This document shows positions 8,431 through 16,674 of a stretch of 27,996 nucleotides of DNA, in pieces (position 1 is the stretch's first letter; the number at the start of each line of letters is the position of its first letter). This DNA is from Bacteroidetes bacterium UBA6661 (GTDB lineage Bacteria > Bacteroidota > Bacteroidia > AKYH767-A > OLB10): the NCBI GenBank assembly GCA_002455375.1, contig DKKR01000050.1, positions 59,879 to 87,874 of the forward strand. The letters are read 5' to 3'. The translations under genes and the position numbers were made by a program. The notes under the pieces were generated by a model. The model was not told the origin of the DNA. It saw nothing but the letters and a program-made list of their open reading frames with translations, and made no database searches.

Positions 8431-8853
8431 ATGGATTCTATAATAGAAAGCTTTATCAGTGCACAAAAGAATATGACCATATGCACCTCTGTTAACGACA
8501 CACCTGAATGTGCTAATTGCTTTTATGCTTTCATGCCGAACGGTGCTAATTTGATTTTTAAATCAAAAAAAACTACCGGTCATGTTTCTCATGCACTTGT
8601 AAATAATAAAGTGGCCGGCACAATATTGCCTGACATAAGTAAGATTGGAAGCATCAAGGGCATACAGTTTTCAGGAACTTTCCTTACGCCACAAGATGAC
8701 ATGCTGGAGCAGGCGAAGAAAATTTATTACAGTAAATTTCCTTTGGCATTAGGAATTTCGGGCGACCTGTGGCTAATAAAATTAACCTACATTAAAATGA
8801 CCGATAACACACTTGGCTTTGGAAAGAAGCTGCTATGGGAGAACAAGAACTGA
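8431..8853 (+). CDS. YhbP-like protein of the pyridoxamine 5'-phosphate oxidase (FMN-binding split-barrel) fold
   Basis: This 140-residue protein resembles E. coli YhbP (UPF0306). The strongest match is the C-terminal [20 protein letters not shown] (residues 114-133), close to what I recall as [20 protein letters not shown] in YhbP. The N-terminal part fits the split-barrel pattern (CANCFYAF near residue 30, [15 protein letters not shown] near 51-65). Members of the fold often bind FMN or a related flavin, but whether this one does cannot be read from sequence. Its ATG follows the ferredoxin stop with no spacer. In E. coli yhbP lies close to the U32 genes yhbU and yhbV, so the link between YhbP and U32 proteins recurs here in a distant phylum. 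It converges on gcvP with a 13-base gap. Confidence 0.85.
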   Translation: [140 protein letters not shown]

Positions 8854-8866
8854 TTTAAAAAATCAT

Positions 8867-11731
8867 TTATATTGCTTCTGCAGTTTCGTAAGACAAAACA
8901 TCAGGACAAGTACAAACTAAATTCCTATCGCCATAAGCATTATCAACCCGCTTAACCGATGGCCAGAATTTATTTCCTGCAACCCAAGGTGCCGGAAAAA
9001 CTGCTTTCTGACGTGAGTAGCTATGCTTCCATTCATCTGCTGTTGCTTCGAGTGCAGTATGTGGTGCATTCACAAGCATATTATCTTCCTTGCTGTATTC
9101 GCCATTGATTACTTCCATAATTTCATGTCTGATAGCAATCATTGCATCACAAAAACGATCTATCTCTTCTAATGGCTCGCTCTCTGTTGGTTCAACCATA
9201 AGTGTTCCTGCAACAGGAAATGCTACTGTAGGAGCATGGAAACCATAATCCATCAGTCGCTTGGCAATATCAGTTACATCAATATTGGCAACAGCTTTGA
9301 ATGCACGACAATCCAAAATCATTTCATGAGCACAAAAACCATTTTTCCCTTTATATAAAACAGGATAATGTTTTTCTAATCGTGCTTTAATATAGTTGGC
9401 ATTGAGCATTGCTATTTCTGTTGCACGTTGTACACCTGACTTACCTAGCATTTTTATATATCCATAACTAATCAACAAAATTAATGCACTGCCCCAAGGA
9501 GCTGCGGCAACAGCATTTACGCCCTTACGCCCACCTGTAGGCACAACAGTATGCGAAGGCAAAAATGGTGCAAGATGTTCTGCTACTCCAATAGGTCCCA
9601 TACCGGGGCCACCTCCACCATGTGGAATGGCAAATGTTTTATGTAAGTTCAAATGGCAAACATCAGCACCTATCAATGCCGGGCATGTTAAACCTACTTG
9701 TGCATTCATGTTTGCACCATCCATATAAACCTGACCACCGTTGGCATGTACTGCTGCTGTTATCTGTTTAATATTCTCCTCATACACACCATGGGTTGAT
9801 GGATAAGTAACCATCAAACAGGATAAATTTTCCTGATGTTGTTCTGCTTTCAGCCTTAAATCACTAAGGTCAATATTTCCATCATCATCACATTTAACAA
9901 CAACAACCTTTAATCCGGCAAGTACAGCACTGGCAGGATTGGTTCCATGCGCAGACTGCGGAATCAATACTACATTGCGATGATTCTGTCCTCTGTCATT
10001 ATGATATTTCTGAATAACAACCAAACCGGCATATTCTCCTTGTGCGCCACTGTTAGGTTGTAACGACACTGCTGCAAATCCTGTAATCTCTTTCAGGTAA
10101 TTTTCCAGTTCTGTTATAATATGCGCATAACCTTGTGCCTGTTCAACCGGAGCAAATGGATGCATGTTGGCAAACTCAGGCCAGCTTAGTGGCTCCATCT
10201 CGCTGGTGGCATTCAGTTTCATAGTGCAGGAACCTAATGAAATCATTGAATGATTCAAGGCAAGATCTTTATTCTCGAGACGCTTGATGTAGCGTAACAT
10301 TTCTGTTTCGCTATGGTGTGTGTTAAATACTGCATTGGTCAGAAATTCTGAACTGCGTAATAGCGCAGCAGGTATAGCATTACCGTTAAGACTTACGGCA
10401 GCAATTGACTTTTTACCAATACTTGCCGCAAACACACGCAAAATGTCTTTTAAATCTTCGTCAGAGGTTGTTTCATCTATACTAACACCAACTGAATTGC
10501 CCTTGTAACGGAAATTTATCAGATTGGCTTCAGCCATATCACGAACACTCTCTGCATCCTCTACCTCAACAGTCAATGTATCGAACCAGGAGTTATTCAC
10601 CACTTTAAATCCTGCTTTCTTTAAACTCTCTGCAAGTGCAGTAGTACGTTTATGTACAGTAGTAGCAATTGCCTTCAATCCTTCTGCACCATGATATACT
10701 GCATACATTGAAGCCATCACCGCTAACAGCACCTGCGCAGTACAAATATTGCTGGTTGCCTTATCACGTCTTATATGTTGCTCGCGTGTCTGCAATGCCA
10801 TACGCAAAGCCGGATTCCCTTCTGCATCCACACTCATACCAATAATTCTTCCCGGTAGATTTCTTTTGTAAACATCATGTGTTGCAAAATAGGCAGCATG
10901 CGGACCACCATATCCCATTGGTACACCAAAACGTTGTGTAGATCCAACTACACAATCAGCACCCCACTCACCGGGAGGTGTTAACAATACAAGACTTAAA
11001 ATATCTGCCGCCACACAAACACGTACATCATGCCTGTGACACATGTTAACAATATTTTTATAATCCAACACATTACCAATTGCATCAGGATACTGAAGTA
11101 ATGCGCCAAAAAAACTGTCATCAGGCGAAAACAATTGTTCATCGCCAACAACCAATTCAATGCCCAATGGTTTACTGCGTGTACGCAACACATCTATGGT
11201 TTGAGGAAAGCAGTTTTCAGATACAAAAAACTTAACTGCATTTTTTTTCTCTGCCTCTTTAGAGCGGGTGTAATAAAACATCACCATTGCTTCAGCAGCA
11301 GCAGTAGCCTCATCCAGCAACGATGCATTTGCAATCTGCATGCCTGTCAAATCGCACACCATAGTCTGAAAATTCAACAAAGCTTCCATCCTGCCCTGTG
11401 CAATCTCTGCCTGATAAGGAGTATAAGCTGTGTACCATCCAGGATTCTCGAAAATGTTTCTTTTTATAACACCAGGCACAATGGTATTGTAATACCCCAT
11501 GCCAATAAAATTTTTAAAAAGTTGATTTTCCGATGCTACTGCTTTCAACTCATTTAAATATTCAAATTCGCTCATCGCCTCGGGAAGGTTTAATGGTTTT
11601 TGCAAGCGAATCAGTTCAGGAATAATTTTAGCAATAAGATCGTTTACGGATTTTACACCAATGGTGGCAAGCATGTGTTTAACCTGCTTATCATCAGGGC
11701 CAATGTGCCTGTCGGCAAAAGAATAGTACAT
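8867..11731 (-). CDS. gcvP: Glycine dehydrogenase (decarboxylating), P-protein of the glycine cleavage system
   Basis: This 954-residue PLP enzyme decarboxylates glycine and passes the aminomethyl group to the lipoyl arm of GcvH. It is the long single-chain form, with N- and C-terminal halves fused. The N-terminal FADRHIGPDDKQ is the conserved opening. The PLP lysine is K698 in HLNLHKTFAIPHGGGGPGMGPIGV. SLGSCTMKLNA and HPFAPVEQAQGY mark the start of the C-terminal half. The frame is open seven codons further upstream to a TTG at 11752, but that TTG lies inside the -7 box TACTTTTG, so the ATG at 11731 is taken. The gene stands alone; gcvT, gcvH and lpd are not in the window, as is common in Bacteroidota. 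I see no glycine riboswitch in the short leader. Confidence 0.97.
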   Translation of the reverse strand: MYYSFADRHIGPDDKQVKHMLATIGVKSVNDLIAKIIPELIRLQKPLNLPEAMSEFEYLNELKAVASENQLFKNFIGMGYYNTIVPGVIKRNIFENPGWYTAYTPYQAEIAQGRMEALLNFQTMVCDLTGMQIANASLLDEATAAAEAMVMFYYTRSKEAEKKNAVKFFVSENCFPQTIDVLRTRSKPLGIELVVGDEQLFSPDDSFFGALLQYPDAIGNVLDYKNIVNMCHRHDVRVCVAADILSLVLLTPPGEWGADCVVGSTQRFGVPMGYGGPHAAYFATHDVYKRNLPGRIIGMSVDAEGNPALRMALQTREQHIRRDKATSNICTAQVLLAVMASMYAVYHGAEGLKAIATTVHKRTTALAESLKKAGFKVVNNSWFDTLTVEVEDAESVRDMAEANLINFRYKGNSVGVSIDETTSDEDLKDILRVFAASIGKKSIAAVSLNGNAIPAALLRSSEFLTNAVFNTHHSETEMLRYIKRLENKDLALNHSMISLGSCTMKLNATSEMEPLSWPEFANMHPFAPVEQAQGYAHIITELENYLKEITGFAAVSLQPNSGAQGEYAGLVVIQKYHNDRGQNHRNVVLIPQSAHGTNPASAVLAGLKVVVVKCDDDGNIDLSDLRLKAEQHQENLSCLMVTYPSTHGVYEENIKQITAAVHANGGQVYMDGANMNAQVGLTCPALIGADVCHLNLHKTFAIPHGGGGPGMGPIGVAEHLAPFLPSHTVVPTGGRKGVNAVAAAPWGSALILLISYGYIKMLGKSGVQRATEIAMLNANYIKARLEKHYPVLYKGKNGFCAHEMILDCRAFKAVANIDVTDIAKRLMDYGFHAPTVAFPVAGTLMVEPTESEPLEEIDRFCDAMIAIRHEIMEVINGEYSKEDNMLVNAPHTALEATADEWKHSYSRQKAVFPAPWVAGNKFWPSVKRVDNAYGDRNLVCTCPDVLSYETAEAI

Positions 11732-11749
11732 GTACTTTGGATTTTGGCG

Positions 11750-11757
11750 CAAAAGTA
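11750..11757 (-). promoter_or_regulatory. Bacteroidota -7 box for gcvP
   Basis: The minus strand reads TACTTTTG, an exact TAnnTTTG. It ends 18 bases before the chosen ATG, leaving a leader of only about a dozen bases. A TTTTTTG run lies upstream at a rather short distance (about 14 bases), so the -33 element is weak. The box overlaps the upstream TTG and so decides against that start. Confidence 0.65.
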
Positions 11758-11880
11758 AATAATTAGAACGTCAAAAAATGAATTCCTGTATGCCTTCATC
11801 ATGATTTACATCAAGCAACGTACTCTTTTTAGCACAAAAATTACTAACACATGTTGATATTCCAATATTTCTAAAAATCT

Positions 11881-11972
11881 GGGCTTGTCACCGCCTGTGG
11901 CGCTGTCGGGCTATACACTGCAAGTCCGCTCCTTCCTGCGGAAGTATGCGGGCTTTACGTTGCTATCCCTCA
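11881..11972. repeat. Probable dispersed GC-rich palindromic intergenic repeat (single copy in window)
   Basis: This is a GC-rich block of about 90 bases in an AT-rich gap. It contains GCTGTCGGGCTATACACTGC and ends in GTTGCTATCCCTC. From memory, similar units beginning GCTGTCGGGCT and ending in ATCCCTC are scattered between genes in many Bacteroidota; this is recall, not a search result. It has internal symmetry: AAGTCCGC (11931-11939 region) against GCGGGCTT near 11948-11955 with one G-U pair, and TCCGC/GCGGA plus TTCC/GGAA nested inside. Exact borders cannot be set from one copy. Confidence 0.6.
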
Positions 11973-12080
11973 AGCAAAAAACATCTCCTAAACAAAAACT
12001 TTTCTCCTCCGATTCTATTATCCATATTACAACACATTATCAAATTTTTAACAAATGCTGCATATTACATACATTTTTTA

Positions 12081-12088
12081 TAGTTTTG
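12081..12088 (+). promoter_or_regulatory. Bacteroidota -7 box for the exported 214-residue protein
   Basis: TAGTTTTG matches TAnnTTTG exactly. It lies 15 bases before the ATG at 12104 and gives a short leader. No TTTG is present at the expected -33 position. Its place supports the ATG at 12104 as the true start. Confidence 0.5.
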
Positions 12089-12103
12089 AATCAAATAACT
12101 GAT

Positions 12104-12748
12104 ATGACCTTACGTCACTTTATAACATCCCTTATTTTTCTTTTCAGCGTTACAACATTAAGCGCACAAGACACCTTATTGCTCCTTAATGGTAAGACCA
12201 AACCCGTAAAACTTTTTAACCTCAACGACCCCGACTGGGTGAGATATGTAAAACTGCAAGGCAGTTCGCGTGTTAAAAAAGTTGATATTTATAAAGTATT
12301 CTCCATTAAAAAAGCTGATGGCACAGAGCAAGTTCTTTATAAACCCGACAGCACATCAGACGACCCGGATATTCCATGGGTGCGCGATTTTATTGCAGGA
12401 CAGCAATATGGAATTCTGCATAAAAGAGAACGTTTTAACAAACACGATAATAAATGGCACCGCAGACTAAACTTTACTGAAGTAGGTGGAATAGCTGCAG
12501 GCGGTGCAGGAAGCCTTTTAACTTTTTATGGCATTCCGGTACCTGCAATTTATGCCATTGCTGTAGGGCGGCATAGTCCTGCATTACCCAACGCTCCAGA
12601 TATTTCACCTGAAATGAAAAACAGCGAAGGATTTATTTCAGGCTATCAAAAGCAAAGACGTAATCAGCGGATCAGACAAGGATTTATTTCTGGTATGATA
12701 GGTTTTGCTGTTGGCATTGTTACATTCACACTTATAGAACGGAACTGA
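12104..12748 (+). CDS. Exported hypothetical protein with C-terminal hydrophobic segments
   Basis: I do not recognise a named family in this 214-residue protein. It has a signal peptide (MTLRHFITSLIFLFSVTTLSAQ). A small N-terminal domain follows, DTLLLLNGKTKPVKLFNLND...VKKVDIYKVFSIKKADGTEQ, of the kind often seen at the start of Bacteroidota envelope proteins of unknown role. A charged linker (HKRERFNKHDNKWHRR) leads to two hydrophobic stretches near residues 129-148 and 193-210, so it is probably membrane-associated. The ATG at 12104 is chosen because the longer frame upstream is made of repeat sequence and the -7 box lies just ahead. Its TGA is directly followed, in the same frame, by the next gene. 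Confidence 0.75.
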   Translation: MTLRHFITSLIFLFSVTTLSAQDTLLLLNGKTKPVKLFNLNDPDWVRYVKLQGSSRVKKVDIYKVFSIKKADGTEQVLYKPDSTSDDPDIPWVRDFIAGQQYGILHKRERFNKHDNKWHRRLNFTEVGGIAAGGAGSLLTFYGIPVPAIYAIAVGRHSPALPNAPDISPEMKNSEGFISGYQKQRRNQRIRQGFISGMIGFAVGIVTFTLIERN

Positions 12749-13558
12749 TTGTTCAGGAAGATTGCTCATAAAGCTGTTTCCTATAATCTACTCATTGCTC
12801 TGGCAGCAAGTGCAGCAAGTCATTTAACCATTCTCAGAATAAACGAACAAAACAATGTAGTGCTCATTGCAACTATATTCTTTGCTACACTGGCTATCTA
12901 TAATTTTCCACGTCTGCCAGTGCAGATGCCACTGACTTCACGGACATGGATATGCCTTTTTTCGATTCTGGCTACTGCAATATTGATTTTCAACTATAAT
13001 TATATTGCCATAAATCTCTTTTTGACAGCTATTCTGGCTTGTCTCATTTATATGATGCCTTTTAATTATAAGGGCAAACGCATCAAAGGAATTCGCAATA
13101 TCTTTCTGCTTAAAAATATTTTTCTTGCTTTAAGTTGGGCTTTAATTACTGTGCTCTTACCGATGGCTGCATTAGGGCATGAATCACCAATAATTAAAGA
13201 GGTTTTTTTACTCCGTTTCATTTATGTTTTCGGCATTTCTTTATTGTTTGATATCCGCGACACTGTAAAAGACAAAACCCGCAACCACCTGACACTTCCT
13301 GTGGTTTTAGGTACAACAGTAACCCGGTATATTGTTATTGCATCTGCAGCATTATTTATTTTAATTGTTTCTTTTCTTTATCGTCATGAGCATTTTAGTG
13401 CACCTATGGCAACAGCATTTATAATAAGCACGTTACTTTTAGTCATTGCTGCTATCACAGCGCCACCGTTTTCAAACTTTAAATTCTATCAGGTTGGGGT
13501 TGACAGTTTGCTAATCGTACAATGGTTATTGGTTGTTGTTGCTGTAAAATTTTATTAA
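12749..13558 (+). CDS. UbiA-like integral membrane prenyltransferase-family protein
   Basis: This 269-residue protein has about eight hydrophobic helices. The second aspartate motif of the UbiA superfamily is visible as FDIRDTVKD (D168, D171, D175, a DxxDxxxD pattern). It is preceded by a YxMPFNYKGKRIKGIRNIFLLK segment at 101-122 like the middle loop of UbiA enzymes. The first motif (NDxxDxxxD) is not recognisable: at the equivalent place the sequence is AIYNFPRLP. It may therefore be a divergent or non-catalytic member. The start must be the TTG at 12749, since the codon before it is the stop of the previous gene in the same frame and the next in-frame ATG is 59 codons in. I cannot name the substrate. 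Confidence 0.65.
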   Translation: MFRKIAHKAVSYNLLIALAASAASHLTILRINEQNNVVLIATIFFATLAIYNFPRLPVQMPLTSRTWICLFSILATAILIFNYNYIAINLFLTAILACLIYMMPFNYKGKRIKGIRNIFLLKNIFLALSWALITVLLPMAALGHESPIIKEVFLLRFIYVFGISLLFDIRDTVKDKTRNHLTLPVVLGTTVTRYIVIASAALFILIVSFLYRHEHFSAPMATAFIISTLLLVIAAITAPPFSNFKFYQVGVDSLLIVQWLLVVVAVKFY

Positions 13559-13603
13559 TTTCTCTCTACACCATCTTCGGTTTCAAAATCCTGTTTTAAT
13601 TTT

Positions 13604-13635
13604 TTTGGTAATTTAATCTTAATCATGTAGGTTTG
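13604..13635 (+). promoter_or_regulatory. Bacteroidota promoter for the permease pair
   Basis: TTTG (13604-13607), 20 bases, then TAGGTTTG (13628-13635) is a full TTTG-N20-TAnnTTTG promoter. The predicted transcript begins close to 13640, leaving a leader of roughly 20-25 bases to the ATG at 13664. Confidence 0.7.
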
Positions 13636-13663
13636 AACTCCACTAAAATTCAAGATTAAAGTT

Positions 13664-15136
13664 ATGTCCAAAGGAATACATGTAAAGAAACCTCTCGATA
13701 GTTTATTAGCTGAAGCCGAAGACAGTGAAAAAGGTTTAAAAAGAACGCTTACTGCAAACAGTCTTATCGCACTTGGTATTGGTGCAATTATTGGTGCAGG
13801 GCTATTTGTGCGCACTGCTGCTGCTGCTGCAAACAATGCAGGACCGGCTGTTACAATAGCCTTCGTTATTGCAGGTTTGGGTTGTGCCTTTGCAGGATTG
13901 TGTTATGCAGAATTTGCAAGCATGATTCCTATTGCCGGTAGTGCCTATACTTATAGTTACACCACCATGGGTGAATTTATTGCATGGATTATAGGATGGG
14001 ATTTGGTGCTTGAATATGCACTCGGTGCAGCAACAGTAAGTATTGCCTGGAGCGAATACCTGAATAAACTATTAAATTATCTGGGCATGCACATACCTTA
14101 TGAATGGAGCCATTCCCCTTTTGAACATAGTTTAGATGGTGTATATGGTATTATGAATGTTCCTGCACTTTTAATATTAGTCCTTCTTTCTTTGCTATTA
14201 ATCAGAGGAACTCAAGAAAGTGCTTTTGTAAATAATGTTATTGTTATTACCAAGGTAGCTATTGTTGTTCTCTTTATTGTTTTTGGCTGGCAGTTTATTA
14301 ATCCTGCTAATCACACACCTTATATTCCTGCCGCAAGTACCTTTACCGACCACATGGGCGTGCCACATCATTATGGTGGAATTTTAGGAATTCTGGGTGC
14401 TGCCGGAGTAGTATTCTTTGCTTTTATTGGCTTTGATGCAGTGAGTACAGCAGCACAGGAAGCAAAAAATCCGGGACGTGATATGCCAAAAGGGATTTTA
14501 GGTTCTTTGATTATCTGTACTATTCTTTACATTCTTTTTGCCCATGTGCTTACAGGAGTTGCCTCAGTAGATGATTTCAGAACGCAGGGTAGAGAAGCCT
14601 CTGTAACTTATGCCATTCAAACCTATATGCATGGATATGATTGGTTAGCTAAACTTGTAACTGTTGCAATTCTTGCCGGATTCTCCTCTGTAATTTTAGT
14701 AATGCTTTTAGGACAATCACGTGTATTTTATTCTATGAGTCGTGATGGATTGTTGCCTAAAGTTTTTTCTGAACTACATCCTGTTTACCGCACACCTTAT
14801 AAATCGAATTTAATTCTATTTGTTTTTGTCGGACTTTTTGCTGCATTTGTGCCGGGGGATATTGTTGGCGATATGACAAGCATCGGAACATTGTTTGCAT
14901 TTATGCTTGTTGCAGCCGGTGTTATCATTATGCGCAAGACGAATCCTGATGCCAAACGTACCTTCAGAACACCGTTAGTTCCATTGGTTCCCATCTTAGG
15001 AATTATTGTTTGTGGAGCCATGATTTTTGGTCTGGGTTGGCCAAATTGGTCACGCTTATTAATGTGGCTGGCTCTCGGTTTCGTTATTTATTTTGGTTAT
15101 AGTGCTAAGCACAGTAAATTACGTAATCCGAAATAA
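13664..15136 (+). CDS. APC-superfamily amino-acid permease, cationic amino-acid transporter (CAT/YfnA) type
   Basis: This 490-residue inner-membrane transporter has about twelve helices. The first helix carries the broken-helix substrate motif GIGAIIGAGLFV, and CYAEFASMIPIAGSAYTYSYTTMGEFIAWIIGWDL is the diagnostic second block of CAT-type carriers. FAFIGFDAVSTAAQEAKNPGRDMPKGI marks helix 6 and the loop after it. SRVFYSMSRDGLLPKVFSELHPVYRTPY is the helix 8-9 region. The N-terminal cytosolic stretch (KKPLDSLLAEAEDSEKGLKRTL) is also typical. Likely substrates are basic or branched/small amino acids, and the exact one cannot be told. It has its own promoter and is followed after 20 bases by a second permease. 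Confidence 0.93.
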   Translation: MSKGIHVKKPLDSLLAEAEDSEKGLKRTLTANSLIALGIGAIIGAGLFVRTAAAAANNAGPAVTIAFVIAGLGCAFAGLCYAEFASMIPIAGSAYTYSYTTMGEFIAWIIGWDLVLEYALGAATVSIAWSEYLNKLLNYLGMHIPYEWSHSPFEHSLDGVYGIMNVPALLILVLLSLLLIRGTQESAFVNNVIVITKVAIVVLFIVFGWQFINPANHTPYIPAASTFTDHMGVPHHYGGILGILGAAGVVFFAFIGFDAVSTAAQEAKNPGRDMPKGILGSLIICTILYILFAHVLTGVASVDDFRTQGREASVTYAIQTYMHGYDWLAKLVTVAILAGFSSVILVMLLGQSRVFYSMSRDGLLPKVFSELHPVYRTPYKSNLILFVFVGLFAAFVPGDIVGDMTSIGTLFAFMLVAAGVIIMRKTNPDAKRTFRTPLVPLVPILGIIVCGAMIFGLGWPNWSRLLMWLALGFVIYFGYSAKHSKLRNPK

Positions 15137-15156
15137 AATACTTTCTTAAAAATTAT

Positions 15157-16611
15157 ATGCACAACGACAAACCACACCTGCACCGTTCATTAGGACTGTG
15201 GGATGCCACCATGCTGGTAGCCGGTTCAATGATTGGCTCCGGAATTTTTATTGTAAGTGCCGACATGTCAAGGCATACAGGTTCTGCAGGATGGTTACTG
15301 TTTTTATGGTTGCTTAGTGGTGTTATCACACTAATAGCAGCACTTTGTTATGGCGAACTGGCAGGTATGATGCCGCAAGCCGGAGGTCAGTTTGTTTACA
15401 TCAGACGGGCATGGGGAAACTGCTTGGCATTTTTATACGGATGGACAGTATTTATGGTCATCCAAACAGGAGTTATAGCAGCAGTGGCTGTAGCATTTGC
15501 AAAATTCACTGCTGTATTCTTTCCATATTTTAACACGGGTAATATTTTATTTCAGGCAGGAGGAATAAGTATATCTGCTGCACAAATGCTGGCTATTTTT
15601 CTCATTGCTGTACTCACATGGTTCAACAGTTATGGTATTGAAGGAGGTAAAACCATTCAAAACATTTTTACATCAGCAAAGCTACTTGCCCTCTTTATCC
15701 TGATTGTAGCCGGACTTTGGGTTGGACTAAAAACCAACACCTTATCAGCCAACTTCGACAATGCGTGGAGCGTTAATTCAATGATTAAAACCGATTCCAG
15801 TTGGATTGAGCAACATATCAGTGGCTTTGCAATAATTCTAATGCTTGGCACTGCCATCATAGGCTCATTATTCAGCAGCGATGCATGGAACAACGTTACA
15901 TTTATTGCCGGTGAAATAAAAGACCCAAGCCGCAATATTCCACGAAGCCTCATGTTGGGTACAGCGATGGTGACTTTACTTTACTGTTTAGCCAACATTG
16001 CATATCTTGCATTATTACCTTTAAAAGGCAGTATTGACGCTGCAACAGTTGCGGGGCAAGGTATTCAGTTTGCCGGTGGTGATACCGATCGTGTAGGTAC
16101 AGCCGCAGCCTCCATGATTTTTGGTGACTCAAGTGTTTATATCATGGCCGCACTCATCATGATTTCAACCTTCGGATGCAACAACGGTATTATCTTAAGC
16201 GGTGCCAGAGTTTATTATGCAATGGCATTGGAGAATCTATTTTTTAAGCAGGCAAAAAAACTCAATTCAAAAGGTGTTCCTGCAATAGCTTTGTGGGTGC
16301 AAGCAATATGGGCAAGTTTATTATGCCTTAGCGGCACCTATGGTGATTTACTTGACTACACTGTTTTTGCCTCTCTCCTGTTTTATGTTATAACTATTTC
16401 CGGTATTTTCATTTTACGTAAACGTGAACCTGAAGCAGAAAGGCCATACAAAGTGTTCGGTTATCCGTTTTTACCAGCACTCTATATAATTTTGGCACTA
16501 TCAATTTGCTCCATTTTACTATATACCAAGACAGCAGTGGCCGGTAAGGGCTTACTTATTGTAATACTCGGATTACCCATCTATTATCTGTTTAAAAGAC
16601 GCAATAGTTAA
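15157..16611 (+). CDS. APC-superfamily amino-acid permease, LAT/SteT-like
   Basis: This 484-residue polytopic transporter belongs to the same superfamily as its upstream neighbour but to a different branch. Helix 1 reads MLVAGSMIGSGIFIVSADM, and the second block is CYGELAGMMPQAGGQFVYIRRAWGNCLAFLYGW, as in L-type exchangers of the SteT/YkbA group. FSSDAWNNVTFIAGEIKDPSRNIPRSL is the helix 6 block. It has a longer insertion around residues 290-325 (DAATVAGQGIQFAGGDTDRVG). The two permeases are not recent duplicates. The 20-base gap suggests one transcript. A weak AT-rich inverted repeat (TTAAATAG/CTATTTAA, 16608-16632) overlaps the stop codon but lacks a T-tract. Confidence 0.92.
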   Translation: MHNDKPHLHRSLGLWDATMLVAGSMIGSGIFIVSADMSRHTGSAGWLLFLWLLSGVITLIAALCYGELAGMMPQAGGQFVYIRRAWGNCLAFLYGWTVFMVIQTGVIAAVAVAFAKFTAVFFPYFNTGNILFQAGGISISAAQMLAIFLIAVLTWFNSYGIEGGKTIQNIFTSAKLLALFILIVAGLWVGLKTNTLSANFDNAWSVNSMIKTDSSWIEQHISGFAIILMLGTAIIGSLFSSDAWNNVTFIAGEIKDPSRNIPRSLMLGTAMVTLLYCLANIAYLALLPLKGSIDAATVAGQGIQFAGGDTDRVGTAAASMIFGDSSVYIMAALIMISTFGCNNGIILSGARVYYAMALENLFFKQAKKLNSKGVPAIALWVQAIWASLLCLSGTYGDLLDYTVFASLLFYVITISGIFILRKREPEAERPYKVFGYPFLPALYIILALSICSILLYTKTAVAGKGLLIVILGLPIYYLFKRRNS

Positions 16612-16635
16612 ATAGATTTCTCAGCTATTTAAAAG

Positions 16636-16651
16636 CTACGTATATTCGTAG
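16636..16651 (+). promoter_or_regulatory. Near-palindrome ahead of the Omp28-like gene
   Basis: CTACGTATATTCGTAG is a 16-bp palindrome apart from one mismatched pair. It contains TATATTCG, one base off the TAnnTTTG -7 box, 26 bases before the ATG. It could be a promoter overlapped by an operator, but the evidence is slight. Confidence 0.3.
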
Positions 16652-16674
16652 TTCAAAATATAATTGTCGAACAA

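Larger units (their letters stand above)
11732..12103. other. 372-base divergent intergenic region
   Basis: It holds the gcvP promoter at its left edge, a dispersed palindromic repeat at about 11881-11972, and a -7 box for the exported-protein gene near its right edge. An open frame running from a TTG at 11885 through the repeat into the downstream gene is not credible as coding. Nothing else stands out: no RNA gene and no clear terminator. Confidence 0.6.

Noticed and set aside
8851..8865. TGATTT-AAA-AAATCA hairpin between the YhbP-like gene and gcvP
   Set aside because: It is all but pure A/T with a 3-base loop and overlaps the stop codon; too weak to call a terminator.
11135..11557. 140-codon plus-strand open frame within gcvP
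   Set aside because: It is Cys/His/Phe-rich, typical of antisense translation of a conserved gene, and gcvP is complete.
11885..12103. 73-codon upstream extension of the exported protein frame
   Set aside because: It is made of the dispersed repeat and AT-rich leader, starts with TTG, and would bury the signal peptide that begins at 12104.
13555..13836. 93-codon minus-strand open frame at the start of the first permease
   Set aside because: It covers the permease promoter and first helix in antisense, and its Ala-rich start mirrors the GCT/GCA repeats of the permease.
13801..13840. Run of GCTGCT triplets in the first permease gene
   Set aside because: It codes for a short alanine run (AAAAA) in helix 1 and is too short to be treated as a repeat element.
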